Shown in pieces: positions 49,520-58,280 of a stretch of 64,000 bases of DNA. Position 1 is the first letter of the stretch. Every line of letters starts with the position of its first letter. The translations under genes were made by a program, and so were the position numbers. Source of the DNA: Gammaproteobacteria bacterium. Its GTDB lineage: Bacteria; Pseudomonadota; Gammaproteobacteria; UBA4575. Below the pieces are notes generated by a model. The model was not told the DNA's origin and did no database searches. It was given only the letters and a program-made list of their open reading frames with translations. The DNA is taken from assembly GCA_011523795.1 (NCBI GenBank), contig WTFY01000009.1:1-64000 (forward strand), read 5' to 3'.

Positions 49520-49596
49520 GCCCCGATAGCTCAGCTGGATAGAGCGTCCCCCTCCTAAGGGGAAGGTCGCAGGTTCGAATCCTGCTCGGGGCGCCA
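49520..49596 (+). tRNA. tRNA-Arg(CCT), island attachment gene
   Basis: Acceptor GCCCCGA/TCGGGGC, anticodon stem TCCCC/GGGGA with loop CTCCTAA (anticodon CCT), encoded CCA at 49594-49596. The 16 bases at 49574-49589 in its T-arm and 3' stem recur at 63506-63521, and an integrase remnant lies 113 bp downstream. The gene itself is intact after integration. Confidence 0.95.
49574..49589 (+). repeat. attL-like core within tRNA-Arg 3' end
   Basis: TTCGAATCCTGCTCGG, 16 bp, identical to 63506-63521. Tyrosine integrases of the P4 type recombine at tRNA 3' ends and leave such a direct repeat at the far end of the island. Confidence 0.75.
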
Positions 49597-49708
49597 TTTG
49601 AACCATCCGATAAAATTTTATAAAGTTCTTAAATTATTTTAATAACAGTACCTTACACTAGTATAACTGTTTTATGACGTCCGGCACCATTCGTTGACAT
49701 CATGAAAA

Positions 49709-50100
49709 ATGACCCTCACAAATGCACGTCTCAAGGCAACAAAACCTCGCGCCAGCGACTAGCGGATTGCAGATGGCGGAGGTCTCTTCTTGCTGGTCAA
49801 GACAAATGGCAGCAAGTACTGGCGTCTGGACTATCGATTTCGTGGTAAACGGAACACTTTGGCTCTGAGAGTCTATCCTGCTGTCAGCTTCAAGGAGACC
49901 CGGGAGAAGCGAAGAAAAGCCCGAATCCATATTGAGAATGGTCGGGACCCGAGTGAGGTCTGCAAGGAAGAAAAACGAGCTTTACAGGTAAACAACTTCG
50001 AAGCTATCGCCCGTCAGTGATGGGAACACAACAGGGATACTAAACGCCGCGACATGCAGCCCGGATGCTCAGGTGCCTAGAAAAGAATGCTCTCCAGGAG
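49709..50100 (+). pseudogene. Remnant of P4-type tyrosine integrase (DUF4102 N-terminal part)
   Basis: From the ATG at 49709 the translation gives MTLTNARLKATKPRASD, then a TAG at 49760-49762. In the same frame follow RIADGGGLFLLVKTNGSKYW, RLDYRFRGKRNTLALRVYP and KARIHIENGRDPSEV, typical of the N-terminal domain of P4-like integrases. A TGA at 50018-50020 falls where the family continues with a tryptophan-rich stretch: WEHNRD follows the stop. In another frame near 50071-50100, CLEKNALQE resembles the next helix. The catalytic domain is gone. The gene has at least two stops, one frameshift and a large deletion. It is expected to have catalysed insertion at the adjacent tRNA-Arg. Confidence 0.85.
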
Positions 50101-50188
50101 TCAGGCTATACCGGTTTCTTTGCGTGGCATAGCTACCTTCCCGGCAGTGCCGGCACAGTTGTTTAAGTTGGTAGTTCAAAGTCTTCAT
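50069..50188 (-). pseudogene. Remnant N-terminus of a second integrase
   Basis: A 39-codon minus-strand frame starts MKTLNYQLKQLCRHCREG and continues SYATQRNRYSLTPG. This resembles the start of a family of larger integrases (phage integrase N-terminal SAM-like type) that usually begin MKTLNYQLKQLC. GGAAGG lies upstream. After NRY the similarity breaks off and a stop follows, so only the first part survives. It overlaps the end of the first integrase remnant on the other strand. Confidence 0.55.
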
Positions 50189-50878
50189 ACATGTATATTC
50201 CTTCCGGTGAGTGTTTCTGGGCCTTCTGGCCACCTTGGCGATTCAGGTTCGCTTGAGAGATACGGCTCCATGGGGGACACGACTCCCTCAATGATTTGAA
50301 TAGGCCTCAGTCAAGGCCACACAGGTGGTTTCTTGTCAGAGACTGACCCCTGTCGGTCAATTTGCCCGTTCAGGGCGATATTTGAAGATAGGGATATCCT
50401 CCTTTTGAATTACGTGGATACGTTTCACGGGGTTAAAATAAACGGCCTGTGCACAGCACCCGATTGCCTTACCCAAGAGATCAGATTAGTGTGCCGTTTA
50501 TGTGGCTTTAGTTGATGTCAAGCATAGGCGAACCCGTACATGCCTTCAGGCAAAATGCCTTGAGTTGAAGATGGATCGGGCGGCTTTGCCGCTATACACC
50601 TGTTGCACGCTCCTAAGGTGCCTCTTCGTCACTGATATACCACAGTGGCTTCGGTACAAAATTGTTACAGGATCAGTAAACCATCCAGAGCGAATTCGTC
50701 ACGGAAAATTTTCTTACCCCCTGGCTAAGTTTTTGACACCGTAATTTGCGGGGCATTCGGCTCTCCAAAACGCGCAATACGTTGCAATCAGCATCTGTGC
50801 CCTCAGGCGGCTGCGTCACTACCACATTCTCTTCGCTTACTAGTAGTGACACGGCAACAGCACGAGCTATCTCCTTGC
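50189..50878. other. Gene-free, decayed stretch
   Basis: About 690 bp with only short frames and a visibly higher A+T content. It contains the small inverted repeat TGACC/GGTCA at 50343-50358. I recognise no gene; it looks like the remains of mobile DNA between the integrase remnants and the defence genes. Confidence 0.4.
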
Positions 50879-51562
50879 CTAAATCTCTTCCTCAAGGATT
50901 TGACCGTGCTCCCTGAGCCAATCACGCGCTCTGTCCATGTTGGGTACTTGTGTCTTCACTATGTTCCAGAATCGCGGCGTATGGTTCGGTTCCATAAGGT
51001 GGGCGAGTTCATGGGCGATAACATAATCAACGACAAAGATCGGTGCCTTAATCAACCGCCAGTTCAGATTGATGTTGTCACGAACAGTGCATGAGCCCCA
51101 CCGATATCGACTATCAACAATGCGTGCCTGCCTAAAGGAAACACCAAGCTCCCGGGTCTGCTTCACTACACGAGGTAGAATGCGCTCCTTTGCTCGTGCA
51201 ATATACCACTCTCGCATAGCACCCTTCTTGTGAGCAGCTCGCGATGCCGGAATCAGAAAACGCTGGTCAAAACGAATACGTTCCGTCTTGTTGTCGACAA
51301 TCTCGACACGATAGTTTCGCCCAAGATATAGTGCAGATTCGCCATTAACGAGTTCTTTGCCTGGTGGATGAGGGCGCCTGGCATATTTTTGGCTATGCCG
51401 TGTTTTCTCTTTTATCCAATGTCGCTTGGCTCCAACTATCCGTGCGATTTCTTCATCGGGCACATGGCTCGGTGCATGCACAACAACTTTCCTGTCACGC
51501 TCGACAGTAATCGTAACTTTCTTTCGTTTTGAAGATCGTTTTACAGAGTACGTGACATCCAT
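50879..51562 (-). CDS. YgjP/WLM-type zinc metallopeptidase (M48-like)
   Basis: Protein of 227 residues with the zinc motif HELAH (H184, E185, H188) and a third ligand in EPNHTPRFW (H194). The upstream RWGSC (154-158) is typical of the YgjP/SprT-like group formerly called DUF45. No membrane segment is seen, so it is probably cytoplasmic. The start is only 5 bp after the hsdR stop, so it is co-transcribed with the restriction operon. Such genes are found next to type I restriction genes elsewhere, but their role there is unclear: protein cleavage linked to control of the restriction enzyme, or a defence effector, are both possible. Confidence 0.85.
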   Translation of the reverse strand: MDVTYSVKRSSKRKKVTITVERDRKVVVHAPSHVPDEEIARIVGAKRHWIKEKTRHSQKYARRPHPPGKELVNGESALYLGRNYRVEIVDNKTERIRFDQRFLIPASRAAHKKGAMREWYIARAKERILPRVVKQTRELGVSFRQARIVDSRYRWGSCTVRDNINLNWRLIKAPIFVVDYVIAHELAHLMEPNHTPRFWNIVKTQVPNMDRARDWLREHGQILEEEI

Positions 51563-51567
51563 CCTTG

Positions 51568-54500
51568 CTACTCCGCAAAAAGAATAATGTCATTGTTCTT
51601 TTCAGCAATTTCCATAACACGGCTGATAATATGCGCGCGATTCTTGATGAGACCGGGCACTTTTGGAAACTCAGGGGCGAGCAAGATTTTCTGGATCTCT
51701 GCTTTCAGCTTGTTGCGTGCCGGAATGCTCTCCCAGAATCCTGCCAATTTCAGCTCTCTCTCGACAACGAGAGTAATCTTCTGTGTTAAATCTACGAGAC
51801 AGCTGATTCGATCTTCTTCGTTGATTCCATTGCCACCATGCTCCTCAGCCACCTGAGACTTATCCATATCTGGCTTATCCGCACCGAACAGCTCACGCTG
51901 AAGCATTCGAAAGAACGGCATTTGCTTTTTTCGATGCAATCCGTACGTTGGCTCGTTGCTGGCATTGATGATTTTCGCCCGCAGCTTCTCTAACTCTTCG
52001 TAGATTTTGTTCCAGTTGTCGCGGAATTGCTCAAAGATATCTGCCAGAGCTTCAGCGAAGGAAGCTCGCAGGTCCGGGTCATCGTCCAAATCAACGTCGA
52101 GGTGGTGGCGGATCGCATGCTCAATCTCAGCCGCCTTGGTCTTGGTCCGGCGGTACGCCCCTACACCCTTCTCGAAATTCTCATCCAGAATCGAGATTGG
52201 CTGGATTTTGACATCAATACCTTGGGACATGAGGTGGGTATCCGTGATTGCACGAAGTTTTGCCGGGATTCCCTTCATGCTCAGCCGCTGGTCGCGAAAA
52301 TGCTTTCCGGCGAGCACATTGATCTCGGCTAATGCCTTGTAGTCGTCCATGAACTTGAGGGCCTGGCGAGCTGGGAACAGGAGATTGAGCGACTTGGTCA
52401 GCCGCTTGAACGCCAGCATGTAATCAAAACGCAGGTCCTCATCGTAGAACACATCGTAGAAGGCGTCGTAGTCATTCATGTCCGTGAGGCCGTGCTCCTG
52501 AAGCAGGGCCATCACGGCTGCGTGGGCCTCTTGGAGTTCCCGCAACTCCTCCTCGGGGAAGCTCAGGGAGTCGATGACCTCCTTCTGCTCGCGTTCGTCG
52601 TAGGTGTCGATCGCTTTCTTGAGGTGGTGGCCGATGCCAACATAGTCCACCACGAAGCCCTTGTCCTTGGATTCATCACTCACGCGGTTCACACGAGCAA
52701 TGGCCTGCAGCAAGTTATGGGCAATCACGACCTTGTCGAGATACATCACCTGCTCGACCGGGGCATCGAAGCCGGTAAGCAGCATGTTGTTAACAATGAG
52801 GATTCCCATGTCGCCTCTGACACCGTCCTCTTCGCTGTCGAACGACAGCTTGAAGCTCTTGATGCTCGTCTCGTGCCGTGATGAGTTGGAAAACTCCTTG
52901 AGGTGGGGCAGATCGTTGTGGTGCCCGGAGATCACGACATCCGTCTTCATTGCCTTGAGCCGATCCAAGTCTAGTTTGTCAGGGTTACCCTGCTCCAGTT
53001 TTGCGACCGCTGTTGCAAGCGCCGTGTCCAGATGCTTCTTGTAGCGCACGGCCGCCTCGCGCGAGGTTGCTACAACCTGCGCCTTGTAGCCATTGGGAAA
53101 CACATGCGCAAGGTAGTGTTTCACCATGTCCTTGGCCTTTGCCTCGATGGTGGGCTCAGCTTCGAGATAGGCGTCCCGCGATCCGTACCCGAGGATGTTC
53201 AGGCGCTGCTGGAGGTTGTAGTCGCTGAACATGTCCTCGAATGCAGCGTCCATACCGGCTTGGTTGGGGACCTCGGCGTTGTGCGTTCGACCCTCGTAGA
53301 CGATTTCCAGCGTCACGCCATCCTCGATCGACTGGCGCATCGTGTACTTATCAATGTAGTCGCCGAACACCTGCTCGGTCTTGTCGATCGGCGTGCCCGT
53401 ATAGCCGATCTTGGCGGCGTTGGGGATGCCTTTGTCAAGGTTGGCCCCAAGCAGCTTGTACTGCGAGCGGTGGGCCTCATCGGTCATAACGAGGATGCTG
53501 GGGCTGGCATTCAGTTCCGGAAAGGTCTCAGTCAGATCCGCTTCACGGAACTTGTGGATCATCGCCATCACCAGGTCGGAAGTATCTGTCCTGAGCAATT
53601 CTTTGAGAGCACTGATGCTGTCTGCCAGCTTTATCGTAAAGCCGATGCTCTGACTGGTCTCGTTTAGTTGCTGCTCCAATTGGGTGCGGTCTGTGATGAA
53701 GATGACTTTCCAGTTCGAGAGCCGCGAGTGACGGTACATCTCCCGAACCATGAACATCATGGTGAGCGACTTGCCAGAACCCTGAGTGTGCCAGATGATA
53801 CCGCTGCGTTCGCGGGGATTACGGCCTCCGAGTAGCCGCTTCACTGCCAACTTCACTGCGCGGAACTGTTGGTAGCGGCCGACGATCTTGATCGTCTGGC
53901 CCTTGTCATTCGTCGAGAACAGCGTGAAAGTCCGAATCAAGTCAAGCAGGTTGTCCCTATCGAGCATGCCGGCCACGAGACGTTGCTGGTCGTTGGGGCC
54001 GCCTGAGCCGTGCTCCAATTCGTCTACCGTTCGTGGATGCGGATCGGCCCAGCGGTAGAAGAGCTTTTCTGTGTGCGTGGTGATCGTGCCGAACTTGGCT
54101 TTCTGTCGGCAAGTTGCCACGACGAACTGGTTGTAGTAGAAGAGTGGCGCATTTCCTTCCCCCCTGGCCCTGCGCTGCTCGCTGTAGCGGAGAAGCTGGT
54201 CAATCGCCTCGGGAATCGCGTCCTTGACCTTGGGCGACTTGCACTCGATCACTACTACAGGAAGGCCGTTGAGAAACAGCACGACGTCGGGGATGATGTG
54301 GTGTTCAGTGCCGAGGACACGGACTTTGAACTGGCAGACCGCAATGAAGCGGTTGTTATCACAGGCCGCAAAGTCCACCAAGCGCACGGTCGGGCTCTTC
54401 TCGCCATTCTGGTGGTTCTCGCTGACGCTGGTGTTCTCCAGCAGGAGCTGGAACACATGTTTGTTGTTTTCCAGCAAACCGTTGCTCGGGAAACTTGCGG

Positions 54501-54744
54501 TGAGCTGCTTGACAACCTCCTCAACCTGATCGTCTTCAAGCCAGGAATTGATAACCTTAAGCTGCTCACGCAGCACCGGCAGCATCACAACCTCGGTGAA
54601 ATTCTCCCGATGAGTGTCGGCTGGACTCTGCTTGTTGTTCAGATCAATGACCTCCCAGCCCAGCCCTGCGAGCTGATTGAGCAAAGGCTTCTCTACATGG
54701 TTGCGTTCGTCCAGCTTGATGTGCTGGGGCGTTTTGGCCTTCAT
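51568..54744 (-). CDS. hsdR: Type I restriction enzyme, restriction subunit HsdR
   Basis: Motor and nuclease subunit of a type I restriction system, 1058 residues. The N-terminal PD-(D/E)xK nuclease has D153, E167 and K169 in IPDVVLFLNG and VVVIECKSP. The superfamily 2 translocase follows, with Walker A QGSGKS (321-326), DEAH at 422-425 in VMTDEAHRS, and later motifs including TGFDAPVEQVMYLDKV and AIARVNR. A C-terminal helical domain (about 800-1058) docks to the methyltransferase core. ATG at 54744. It is separated from hsdM and hsdS by the two Gabija genes, in the same orientation. Confidence 0.96.
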   Translation of the reverse strand: MKAKTPQHIKLDERNHVEKPLLNQLAGLGWEVIDLNNKQSPADTHRENFTEVVMLPVLREQLKVINSWLEDDQVEEVVKQLTASFPSNGLLENNKHVFQLLLENTSVSENHQNGEKSPTVRLVDFAACDNNRFIAVCQFKVRVLGTEHHIIPDVVLFLNGLPVVVIECKSPKVKDAIPEAIDQLLRYSEQRRARGEGNAPLFYYNQFVVATCRQKAKFGTITTHTEKLFYRWADPHPRTVDELEHGSGGPNDQQRLVAGMLDRDNLLDLIRTFTLFSTNDKGQTIKIVGRYQQFRAVKLAVKRLLGGRNPRERSGIIWHTQGSGKSLTMMFMVREMYRHSRLSNWKVIFITDRTQLEQQLNETSQSIGFTIKLADSISALKELLRTDTSDLVMAMIHKFREADLTETFPELNASPSILVMTDEAHRSQYKLLGANLDKGIPNAAKIGYTGTPIDKTEQVFGDYIDKYTMRQSIEDGVTLEIVYEGRTHNAEVPNQAGMDAAFEDMFSDYNLQQRLNILGYGSRDAYLEAEPTIEAKAKDMVKHYLAHVFPNGYKAQVVATSREAAVRYKKHLDTALATAVAKLEQGNPDKLDLDRLKAMKTDVVISGHHNDLPHLKEFSNSSRHETSIKSFKLSFDSEEDGVRGDMGILIVNNMLLTGFDAPVEQVMYLDKVVIAHNLLQAIARVNRVSDESKDKGFVVDYVGIGHHLKKAIDTYDEREQKEVIDSLSFPEEELRELQEAHAAVMALLQEHGLTDMNDYDAFYDVFYDEDLRFDYMLAFKRLTKSLNLLFPARQALKFMDDYKALAEINVLAGKHFRDQRLSMKGIPAKLRAITDTHLMSQGIDVKIQPISILDENFEKGVGAYRRTKTKAAEIEHAIRHHLDVDLDDDPDLRASFAEALADIFEQFRDNWNKIYEELEKLRAKIINASNEPTYGLHRKKQMPFFRMLQRELFGADKPDMDKSQVAEEHGGNGINEEDRISCLVDLTQKITLVVERELKLAGFWESIPARNKLKAEIQKILLAPEFPKVPGLIKNRAHIISRVMEIAEKNNDIILFAE

Positions 54745-54796
54745 ACTCTAGTCCTGAAGCGATACTGTTGTTCATACGGTGAGTTTCTGAAATCCA

Positions 54797-56554
54797 TTAC
54801 TTTGCTACCTCGAAGCCCCAGTCCACCCAAATCTTCGAGTACTTTTCGTAGTGCCCTTTCGGTAACCCGACGACAAGTAAGTGGCGAGCTCGCGTCATAG
54901 CCACATACGCCAGCCGTCGATCTTCCGTATTGTCACTATTCCTAACTGCTGTCATCATAGAGTTCCAGAATTTTGTACTGCCGATAACCAGCACTGCATC
55001 AATACTCTCGCCTTTCACTTGGTGAATCGTGTCGTGCCGCACTTCTGGGAACTCATGGACCGATTCAAAAAGTGGTAAAGCCTTCTGAGCGGCGAGGAGT
55101 CCGGTTGCTTTGATGTGTTGCCCAAGCTTGGTATCACATCGCAAACCGATTTCTTCGATCAGCTTTGCCAGTTGCGTTCGCATGGAGGAAATCCATGTAT
55201 CACCGAGTTGAGATACCGAAGTGAGTCGGTCCGGGTTTTTGACGAACTTCCAGATTGCCAATGCCATAGCCATGCGCTCATTTGACTTCGGGTCGGTATC
55301 AACGCGCTTCCACAGAGGGTCGTCACCTGTGAGTTCTCGCACAATACGTTCAACGGCCTGAGATGCACCACGGTAATCGTGCCGGGAATCACGAAAGAAT
55401 GCGGCCGTGGCCAAATCCTTTGCCTTGCCCTTGAGATTGGTAAAATTTACCTTACCACGCAGTGATTCCAGTTGCCCATGCGCTCGGCAAATGACGGCAG
55501 CAGAATTGATACTCACTCCAGCTTGATCTGCAAGACATTGGAACGACTCTAGACTATCGGAAAATGCTTTCGATGACTCTTCCACCACAAACCCCCGGCA
55601 CCACTCACTCGCTCCATCACCAGCTCCGGTGAAGTCTGCGTTCCCGCCCACGTTACGGACAGCCGCCGCAATCTGGTTGTTACAACGAAATGACTGACTC
55701 AGTGGTTTCTCTGGAATTCCCCACTTCTTCTTCAGATTGGGCAAGGAAGTCGCATCTGCCATACTGAACTCAAAGATGCACTGGTCTGGGTCACCAATGA
55801 GCGTGATCTTTGCGCCCTTGTCACGCAGGAGATTTAAAAGAATCAAAAGCCAGGCGTTCGTGTCCTGTGCTTCATCGATGATGATCTCAGGGAAACGCCC
55901 GGCGAGCAGCTTCGTGATGTGCGGTCTCTCTAACAGGAGCCGGCACGCCCAGAATATGCGCTGGGAATGGGTGTAATAGCCCAGAGACAGTAGTTTGTAT
56001 ACGGGCGCAGCGGCAGCTAAAATGGGCTGATTCCCGAAGGAGGGTGACGCTTTGAAGCGGAGCTTGGTGCCATCCGGGTAGGGTATGATCTCCCATGCCG
56101 GAACGGGGATCTTCCGGCTGCCCTTGCTGTTCCTCCACGCCTTCAGTTGCATATTACTCCAGTCGCCCGGACGTGGGCCTGGGAATAGCTTTGGCCTTTT
56201 GCCTGCACCGGTGAGCAGGTGGCCAAACGGTGCGAGAACGTAACGTTCAACAAATGAGTCAAATGTACCGACATAGTTCGGATCGGAGAGCAGGTCTCTT
56301 CGACCTACGTTGATCGTGGCGGTCATGAACTCGCGGATGGCAGCGTTTGTGAACGACAATAGGGCCAGCCCACCGACAGGATAAGGCCAGTTGGCCGCTC
56401 TCCAGATAAACCGTCGACATGATGTCCAGGTCTTTCCGCTTCCTGGGGCTGCGCGCAAGAGAAACTCCAGCTCTTCAGCAAAGATGGCCTCCTTCTGTTG
56501 ATCCGTTGGGTTCTGCGCAAAGATCGCCTCCCGGAGTTGATCAATTGCGACCAT
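54797..56554 (-). CDS. gajB: Gabija protein GajB, UvrD-like helicase
   Basis: Superfamily 1 helicase of 585 residues, a little longer than the well-known GajB of Bacillus (about 500). Walker A APGSGKT is at 36-42, followed by LSFTNAAIREFM (Ia). Walker B DEAQD is at 227-231, GDPDQCIFEFSMAD is motif III, SQSFRCNNQI motif IV, IHQVKGESIDAVLVIG motif V and YVAMTRARHLLVV motif VI, so all helicase motifs are intact. In Gabija, GajB senses DNA ends and activates the GajA nuclease. The frame extends to 56740, but the ATG at 56554 overlaps the gajA end by 14 bp and has GAGG nine bases upstream. Confidence 0.88.
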   Translation of the reverse strand: MVAIDQLREAIFAQNPTDQQKEAIFAEELEFLLRAAPGSGKTWTSCRRFIWRAANWPYPVGGLALLSFTNAAIREFMTATINVGRRDLLSDPNYVGTFDSFVERYVLAPFGHLLTGAGKRPKLFPGPRPGDWSNMQLKAWRNSKGSRKIPVPAWEIIPYPDGTKLRFKASPSFGNQPILAAAAPVYKLLSLGYYTHSQRIFWACRLLLERPHITKLLAGRFPEIIIDEAQDTNAWLLILLNLLRDKGAKITLIGDPDQCIFEFSMADATSLPNLKKKWGIPEKPLSQSFRCNNQIAAAVRNVGGNADFTGAGDGASEWCRGFVVEESSKAFSDSLESFQCLADQAGVSINSAAVICRAHGQLESLRGKVNFTNLKGKAKDLATAAFFRDSRHDYRGASQAVERIVRELTGDDPLWKRVDTDPKSNERMAMALAIWKFVKNPDRLTSVSQLGDTWISSMRTQLAKLIEEIGLRCDTKLGQHIKATGLLAAQKALPLFESVHEFPEVRHDTIHQVKGESIDAVLVIGSTKFWNSMMTAVRNSDNTEDRRLAYVAMTRARHLLVVGLPKGHYEKYSKIWVDWGFEVAK

Positions 56555-58250
56555 CGTTTGCCGCCTCATTGATAACCCCCAGATGTCTGAGTGTGTTGCG
56601 TATGTAATCGGGTACGGCATTAGCACCGAGATTACATTCCGCCAAGATCCCAGCAAGTTCCTGCGCAAACCGGCCTTTCGAGACTGACTTCTTAATGAAA
56701 ACATCCAAGAACTTCGTAGCCCTCTCCTCCGTAGTCGCAAGAGTCGCGAGCTCGGTTTCGAGCATTACTCCAATTTTTGGATGCAGCTCCTTCAGTGCAG
56801 ATACCATGTACGGAAGCAACATTTCTGATCGAGCAAGCTCGTGCTCAAAGGTTATTTCCGACATCTCTACATTCAGATTCGGAATACCGGCTGCTTGCTC
56901 TCTCAAGTGTGACGCAGTCGCTGACATCTCTCCCCCGATCTCCTTAGCATCACCATCTGTGAGAATGACAACTGGTACACGAAGCCTCTCTACTCCAAAC
57001 AATGGGATGAACGCATTGAAGTTGATCCCATCCGCATTTAGAACAGTCACGGACGACTCCTTCAAGTTCCCACCTGAAATCTTGGCTAGCACAGGGAGCA
57101 GTAGTGCCTCCGCAACCCCCTCCACCATCAAGATGCGTCGGGCAAAAAACAGCTCCCCGCGAGTCGCATCGAGATACCGCTGGAGCTTCTTCTTTGTCTT
57201 CTCGTCAATCGAAATAGAACAGACCGAGACCGTGCTGACTTGGCCATCAACCTCATGAACGGATACGATCGAGTCGATTGGAGCTTGACTCGCTAAGATA
57301 GGAGAATGGCTGCTTGCGATGACCTGCACTTCGTAATCTTCGTGATTGCTGGCGACATCAGCCAAATGCTTCAGAAGGAGCATCTGTAACTGTGGGTGCA
57401 GATGCGCTTCAGGTTCCTCGACTAGGATTGAACGGAATGAGAACTGTAGACTCCGCCTGAGCGTACCCAAAGTCGCAGATGTGAAGATCAAGTTGTTATA
57501 GCCAAGCCCATTGAGGCCAAACGGAAGTCCTTCGATCTGAGGGTGCAATCCTGCGATGATGTGACGGAAAGTTGGGCTGGTGAAGATCAGCTCCGTCTTT
57601 TGGGTCAGTTCACTGCCTGCGATAGCAGCCATCTGCATATTGATGTCGCCTCTTGCATCTTTGACTGGCTTCAGAACCCGAATCTTTTCGTTTGCATTTT
57701 GGGCGATAACTTCAAAGTCTGCGCGCTGATCTTCCTTAGTAAGGCAGTCGATAAGGCGCGACACTTGCGAATGCTGGCCAGGTCGCAGGCCGCGTTCGGG
57801 ATCACGCAACGGTTGCAAGTAAATCGTCGCAAGTCGATCGTAGTGGTTCGACGGAAGCGAGCCGCCTTCCGTCTCACCGCCCCACATCTTTACGTTGCAG
57901 CGATTCGTCGTTTCATTGAATTCCACCCGTGCATTAATCTGCATCTCGAACTTTCCACCACCGATATCGACGAGGCACTCTTGGAAGTGGACTTCGTCCT
58001 CATCCCCAAGCCCGGTAAACCTGCAAGAAATCTCAATCGGTGCGTGTTCTGTTCCAGCTCGGAAATCATCCTCCGTAAGTCGGAGGTAATCAAAATCCCG
58101 GCTTGAAAACAACATGAGGCGCAGTGCATCCATGATTGTCGTCTTACCCGAGTTGTTCTCCCCAACCAACACCGTCAGACCGTGCGGAAATTTCATTGTA
58201 AGCGCATCGATCTTTCGAAAGTTGCGGATCTGTAGTTCACAGAGCCACAT
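56541..58250 (-). CDS. gajA: Gabija protein GajA, OLD-family ATPase/TOPRIM nuclease
   Basis: ATPase-nuclease of 569 residues, close to the Bacillus GajA (578). The ABC-type ATPase has Walker A GENNSGKTT (30-38), a signature region near LNGLGYNNLIFTSATL, Walker B ILVEEPEAHLHP (275-286) and the His switch in ASSHSPILA. The C-terminal TOPRIM nuclease has E377 in MVEGVAEALLLP and D432/D434 in ILTDGDAKEIGG. The open frame starts with a GTG at 58280, but GGAGGT seven bases before the ATG at 58250 decides the start, giving MWLCELQIRNFRKI. It lies directly after hsdS and overlaps gajB. OLD proteins also occur alone; the adjacent UvrD-like helicase makes Gabija the best call. Confidence 0.88.
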   Translation of the reverse strand: MWLCELQIRNFRKIDALTMKFPHGLTVLVGENNSGKTTIMDALRLMLFSSRDFDYLRLTEDDFRAGTEHAPIEISCRFTGLGDEDEVHFQECLVDIGGGKFEMQINARVEFNETTNRCNVKMWGGETEGGSLPSNHYDRLATIYLQPLRDPERGLRPGQHSQVSRLIDCLTKEDQRADFEVIAQNANEKIRVLKPVKDARGDINMQMAAIAGSELTQKTELIFTSPTFRHIIAGLHPQIEGLPFGLNGLGYNNLIFTSATLGTLRRSLQFSFRSILVEEPEAHLHPQLQMLLLKHLADVASNHEDYEVQVIASSHSPILASQAPIDSIVSVHEVDGQVSTVSVCSISIDEKTKKKLQRYLDATRGELFFARRILMVEGVAEALLLPVLAKISGGNLKESSVTVLNADGINFNAFIPLFGVERLRVPVVILTDGDAKEIGGEMSATASHLREQAAGIPNLNVEMSEITFEHELARSEMLLPYMVSALKELHPKIGVMLETELATLATTEERATKFLDVFIKKSVSKGRFAQELAGILAECNLGANAVPDYIRNTLRHLGVINEAANDGRN

Positions 58251-58280
58251 CTGCATGACCTCCGTTTCTGGTGCAGCCAC

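Noticed and set aside
54010-54900. Open frame of 296 codons on the plus strand
   Set aside because: Antisense to the N-terminal nuclease part of hsdR and to the gajB end; no motif.
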